Part shown: piece by piece, positions 5,801 to 8,546 of the stretch
Position numbering within the stretch: the stretch's first letter is position 1
Layout of the letters: every line of letters starts with the position of its first letter
Assembly (NCBI GenBank): GCA_035272265.1
Contig: DATEQV010000014.1
Coordinates: forward strand, 1-8,546
Length of the DNA stretch: 8,546 nucleotides
From: Acidisphaera sp035272265
Lineage (GTDB): Bacteria > Pseudomonadota > Alphaproteobacteria > Acetobacterales > Acetobacteraceae
Direction: 5' to 3'
The notes under the pieces: generated by a model
What the model saw: the letters and a program-made list of their open reading frames with translations, nothing else
Database searches by the model: none
Told to the model about the DNA's origin: nothing
Translations under genes and position numbers: made by a program

Positions 5801-8546
5801 GCCGTCCCGGACCAGGCAGTTCCGCAGAGACGCCAGTTCTTCCGGCTGGCCTGGCGCGCCGACGGCATCGCCGAGCGCATGCGCAGCGATGACGATGTCG
5901 AAGCGTTGCGTCGCTGCAGGGTTCCAGGCTTCGGCCGTGGCATTGCCGAACGGCAGCAGGCTGGCGCGCAGGGCAGCGACGCGCGCCGGATCCGTCGCAG
6001 CGGTGTAGAGGATCGACGCCGGCGCGCCGCGGAGGCTGCGCAGAATGCGCCGCGACAGCACCCCACGCCCGGCGCCGAATTCGAGGACGCGCAACGGCCG
6101 ATCGGACGGCCAGGCACGGGCCACCTCCAGCACCGCCGCGGCCAGCGACGTTGCGACGGCGGTGCCGAGTGGCGGTCCCTGGAGAAGCTGCTCGCCCAGC
6201 CCCGCGGCTTCGGCCGCGAGAGGGCCGCAGCGGAGTGCCTCTGGCAGGCGCTCCGCCGCACGGAGCACGAGTGTGTTTGCTGCCGCCAACCCTCGCGCGC
6301 CGAAGAACAGGGCACGCCAGATCTCCGTCGCCGCAGGCAGCTCGTCGGCCGCTTCGAGGTTGGCGGACAGGCGCTCGAGCAGCGGTATCGTCTCCGGGGC
6401 CATCGCCGCGTGCGCGGCCAGCGCGTCGAGACCGAGGCCGGCGTCATGTGGGCCGAGCGAGGCGGCCGCGTCCCGGCAGGATGCAGCGATGAAGGCGTGC
6501 AGCAGGGGCGATGTATCCGGGTCCGCGACCGCCTCGCTGGCGATCGCCGTCATCGCCGCCCGCGCCCTGGCGAGGCAGAAGTCAGACGGCGGCGCTGCCC
6601 CAAGCGGCGCCGGTACGGTCGTCCGGTACAAGATGCGGCCCGTCTCGACACGAGCGCGCGCGCGCAGTTCTCGGAACCAGCATTCTTCCAGCACCAGGAA
6701 CGGGGTGAACGAGCCATCGAGGAGGGTGATGTCGGCCAGCACGCCGTGGTCGGTCACCGCACGGATGTGGACCCGCGCGGCCTCGGCGGCGCTTGTAGTC
6801 TGCCGACGGCGATGGAGCACGACGCGGCCGAACCGCCAGGGCACCAGGATACCCCGGAGCCGCCCGGCGCGGGATGCCATCAGCCCGATCACGCCGTGGA
6901 ACGCGGCATCGAGGCTGCAGGGGTCGACCAGGAACGGCTGATTTGGGTCTTCCGCACCGGACGCGCGGAGACGGACCGTTGCGGCATCCGCCCCGTGCAG
7001 CTCGACTTCGGCGGCACGGCGGAACGCCGGCCCGTAACAGAAGCCGGCGGCTTCGGCCGCTTCGTACAAACGGTCGGCCCCGATGATCGTGTCGGCCGCC
7101 AGCCGCGGAACGTCCGTGGCCATGGGATCGGTCAGACCCGTCAGCCGTCCCGCCGCATGGACCGCCCATTCCTCGCCCGCCAGGCGCGGGCGGGCGGCAA
7201 GGTCGAACAGGCCGGAAGGCTGGCAGCGCAGGCGCAGCTCCCGGATCCGGTCCTCGGACAACGTGATCGGTCGTTGCAGTTCGAGATCGGCGATTTCCAG
7301 CCCTGCGGCGCCGGCGAAGCTCTCATCCGCCGCGGCCAGTGCGATGTCGATGATCGCGGCCGCCGGCAGCACCGCTTCGCGCTCGATGCGATGGTCGCCG
7401 AGCCATGGGTGCAGCGTCAGATCGAGGTGGCTGGTCCATTCCGCGACATCGGGGAAACGCCTGACGCCGAGCAGCGGATGGCGGCCGGTGGGTTTGGCGA
7501 CCGGAACTCCCTCTTGTGTCTGCTCGAACCAGTGGGATTGCCGCTGCCACGGCGTGCGCGGCAGGGCGCGTCCGCGTGCCGGCTGGTCATAGCACGCGGA
7601 ACGGGACAGGTCGGCGCCCGCGACGTGACAGGCGAGACCCATTTGCGGGAACGGATCCGTATCCGTCCGCTCTGTTCCCAGCGTTGCCAGCACGCGTCCC
7701 GAAACCTGCGTTCCGCCAAGCGCGTCGTACAGGTAGGATAGCAGGATCGGCTTGGCGCCGATCTCAAGGAACAGCCGGACGCGCGCCCGCTCGACCAGCG
7801 TGACGAGCGCGTCCGCGAAGCGCACTGGCGCACGCACGTTCCGCCACCAGTAGTCGGCGTCGAGCGTTCCGTCCTCGACCGGCTCGGCGGTAACGGTCGA
7901 AACCATCAGCAGGTCCGGCTGGCGGGGCACGATGCCGGCAAGGTCGGCGATCAGGCCATCGCGCAAGTTGTCCATGGCCGCGCTGTGGAACGGGTAGTCG
8001 AGATCGAGCGGCGTGAACGCAAGCGCTTCCTGCGCGGCCACGCCGGCGAGCCGCGCGAGCGCCGACTCAGGGCCGACGATCGTGACCGACTCCCGCGCGT
8101 TGACGGCGGCCACTTCCACGCTCTTCGCCAGCCCGATGCGTGCCGCGAGTTGCTTGGCACGTGTCTCGCTCGCGCCGAGCACCGCCATGCGTCCTCGGCC
8201 CCGCGTTGTCTGCTGATGACGGCTGCGCGCCACGACGACGCGGGCGGCGTCATCGAGCGTGAGGGCGCCCGCCGTCCAGGCCGCGGCGATTTCGCCGAAA
8301 CTGTGTCCAACGCAGGCGTCGGGCGTGAGGCCGAGGCGGCGCAGCGCCGATACGATGCCGACCTGGATTGCGAACAGAAGCGGCTGCGCCACGTCCGTCC
8401 GGGCCATCGCGTCGGCTTCGAGCCCGTCCACCAACCGGGTGGTGACCGACCATCCGAGTGCCGGCGCGAGCACCGCGTCGAGTTCGTCGATCTGCTCGCG
8501 GAACGCGAGGTTGTGCGACAGCGCATCACGACCCATTCCGAGCCAC
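2852..8546 (-). CDS. Highly reducing type I polyketide/fatty acid synthase, AT-DH-MT-KR'-ER-KR-ACP (5' partial, RkpA-like)
   Basis: The frame stays open through the right edge; WLG precedes Met 8536, as in the usual AT start, so that Met is internal and the ketosynthase is off-window. Numbering from this Met: AT 1-330 (GHSFGE, Ser79; YPFH at 181-184, favouring malonyl); DH 350-630 (His382, GFCYGPAF 498-505, DAAFH with Asp543); methyltransferase-like 640-960 (LEFGAGRG 818-825); structural KR 985-1145; ER 1155-1482 (GLNFRD 1192-1197, NADPH motif HAGTGGVG 1303-1310); KR 1499-1690 (TGGTSGFG 1504-1511, Lys1610, Ser1634, Tyr1647, Asn1651); ACP 1770-1850 (GMDSLM, phosphopantetheine Ser1807). A charged tail (1851-1894) follows and there is no thioesterase. 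With KR, DH and ER working it would make saturated chains iteratively in the cytoplasm. Oddities are a DH Gly-to-Arg change at 386 and Gly889 where a catalytic His is expected in the methyltransferase. The domain order equals fungal Fum1 and resembles RkpA. Chain length is unknown. Confidence 0.93.
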   Translation of the reverse strand, partial: WLGMGRDALSHNLAFREQIDELDAVLAPALGWSVTTRLVDGLEADAMARTDVAQPLLFAIQVGIVSALRRLGLTPDACVGHSFGEIAAAWTAGALTLDDAARVVVARSRHQQTTRGRGRMAVLGASETRAKQLAARIGLAKSVEVAAVNARESVTIVGPESALARLAGVAAQEALAFTPLDLDYPFHSAAMDNLRDGLIADLAGIVPRQPDLLMVSTVTAEPVEDGTLDADYWWRNVRAPVRFADALVTLVERARVRLFLEIGAKPILLSYLYDALGGTQVSGRVLATLGTERTDTDPFPQMGLACHVAGADLSRSACYDQPARGRALPRTPWQRQSHWFEQTQEGVPVAKPTGRHPLLGVRRFPDVAEWTSHLDLTLHPWLGDHRIEREAVLPAAAIIDIALAAADESFAGAAGLEIADLELQRPITLSEDRIRELRLRCQPSGLFDLAARPRLAGEEWAVHAAGRLTGLTDPMATDVPRLAADTIIGADRLYEAAEAAGFCYGPAFRRAAEVELHGADAATVRLRASGAEDPNQPFLVDPCSLDAAFHGVIGLMASRAGRLRGILVPWRFGRVVLHRRRQTTSAAEAARVHIRAVTDHGVLADITLLDGSFTPFLVLEECWFRELRARARVETGRILYRTTVPAPLGAAPPSDFCLARARAAMTAIASEAVADPDTSPLLHAFIAASCRDAAASLGPHDAGLGLDALAAHAAMAPETIPLLERLSANLEAADELPAATEIWRALFFGARGLAAANTLVLRAAERLPEALRCGPLAAEAAGLGEQLLQGPPLGTAVATSLAAAVLEVARAWPSDRPLRVLEFGAGRGVLSRRILRSLRGAPASILYTAATDPARVAALRASLLPFGNATAEAWNPAATQRFDIVIAAHALGDAVGAPGQPEELASLRNCLVRDGLLLAVELAPDPLWDLLAIAGLLERGTRSAGDWTGALAAAGYACAGADEIAAPPWALLVLTAQAPGEAPAATVGVLSGPTLVVADDEDKLADALCRGLAASGPVRRAARCEKVAGETVVVLPRPRLSADARIALDAEAARQAQAGNGRLVLVTRDAGTDPVEAARRAIGRVIANEMPGVACRRLDLGGDLEAVRAAACLCGDLAADDAEAEAEWAGHDGIPVRRAPRVSIGFPPSITHDEQRQPVRLGAEVPGLIQTLRWEAAASPAPGPDEVAIGVQACGLNFRDLMWAMRLLPDEAVLYGFAGPTLGMECAGIVESVGRGVTGFSPGDRVMAVAPGAFATRIVTASHAIAHLPDGASFADGATIPVAFLSAVYGLGHLARLRRDETVLIHAGTGGVGLAAIQYALHRGARVVATAGSPAKRAVLRALGLDAVLDSRSLRFADEVRALTDGNGVDVVLNSLSDEAMERSLGLLAPFGRFVELGKRDIYAGRRIGLRPLRRNASYFAVDADELLAGRPDVVREVLAEIAALFASGALRPLPRVQFPYSEAVDAFALFRTAEHVGKIVLVPDHVAAEAPREAPSPRRDRTWVVTGGTSGFGARAALSLAASGVCHLALLSRRGPSAPEADALRQRLEAAGAQVDCFACDVADGTELAATLDMIRAAMPPIGGVVHAAQAGGDGLLETLDAETVAAALRPKLAGAEALDRLTRTDPVETFLLFSSATTMLGSPGQGAYVAANAALEALAARRRDEGLPALAVAWGLIADAGMLAAQPTVGAALARRLKAVPMPSDQALGALSSLLGSGEPVLAYAEVNWGDGRTALPILAEPMFGRLWGWAETGADNDNLRARLVGLSAAEAEAVVAALVQEQIAATLQISRDRIDIDRPLSELGMDSLMGVELKIALERQLGEALPGLTWGGTATPRKLAARLVATLAGAVAAAERTAVTGRHFDEDDPERLRLERLADEIGTPSGPVPADEVR
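2860..2863 (-). promoter_or_regulatory. Ribosome binding site for the oxoamine synthase, inside the synthase 3' end
   Basis: On the minus strand GAGG lies nine bases before GTG 2850. It sits within the last codons of the polyketide synthase, whose TGA (2852-2854) is separated from the GTG by a single C. This supports the GTG start and points to coupled translation of the two genes. Confidence 0.5.

Noticed and set aside
8250..8536. Met at 8536 as the true start of a synthase lacking a ketosynthase
   Set aside because: The frame continues to the window edge and the three codons before it (W-L-G) complete the conserved WLGMGRD start of an AT domain, so the protein extends further.

Overview
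The window is very GC-rich, with almost exclusively G/C third codon positions in the real genes. It fits a high-GC proteobacterium, most likely an alphaproteobacterium of the Rhodospirillales/Acetobacteraceae or Rhizobiales kind. That placement is inferred from base composition and gene types; no marker gene is present.

Almost all of the window is one tightly packed minus-strand gene set, read right to left. (1) A large iterative-looking, highly reducing type I polyketide/fatty acid synthase enters from the right edge. Its ketosynthase lies outside the window. The visible part is AT - DH - methyltransferase-like - structural KR - ER - KR - ACP, and it ends on the ACP with no thioesterase. (2) One base after its stop codon comes a PLP-dependent alpha-oxoamine synthase (BioF/KBL/SPT fold). 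Enzymes of this type join an acyl thioester to an amino acid with loss of CO2. (3) Seventeen bases later comes a GT4-type glycosyltransferase with a duplicated N-terminal module.

At the left edge the glycosyltransferase reading frame loses family similarity within its C-terminal Rossmann domain, at about position 142. Positions 1-141 look like the end of an insertion sequence: the last 35 codons of a plus-strand protein that resembles transposase C-termini, then a short tail with a small hairpin. The simplest reading is that a mobile element inserted here and removed the 3' end of the glycosyltransferase gene.

Together the genes suggest a pathway in which the synthase builds a fully reduced long acyl chain on its ACP, the oxoamine synthase releases it as a sphingoid-like 2-amino-ketone, and the product is glycosylated or feeds surface-polysaccharide assembly. 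The closest logic I know is RkpA/RkpG of the Sinorhizobium rkp-1 capsule locus, and Fum1/Fum8 in fungal fumonisin synthesis. The chain, the amino acid and the final product cannot be read from the sequence. Notable details are a probably inactive methyltransferase domain, an altered dehydratase motif, and possible complementary docking ends on the synthase and the oxoamine synthase. There is no gene-free stretch longer than 33 bases and no RNA gene or CRISPR array that I can see.
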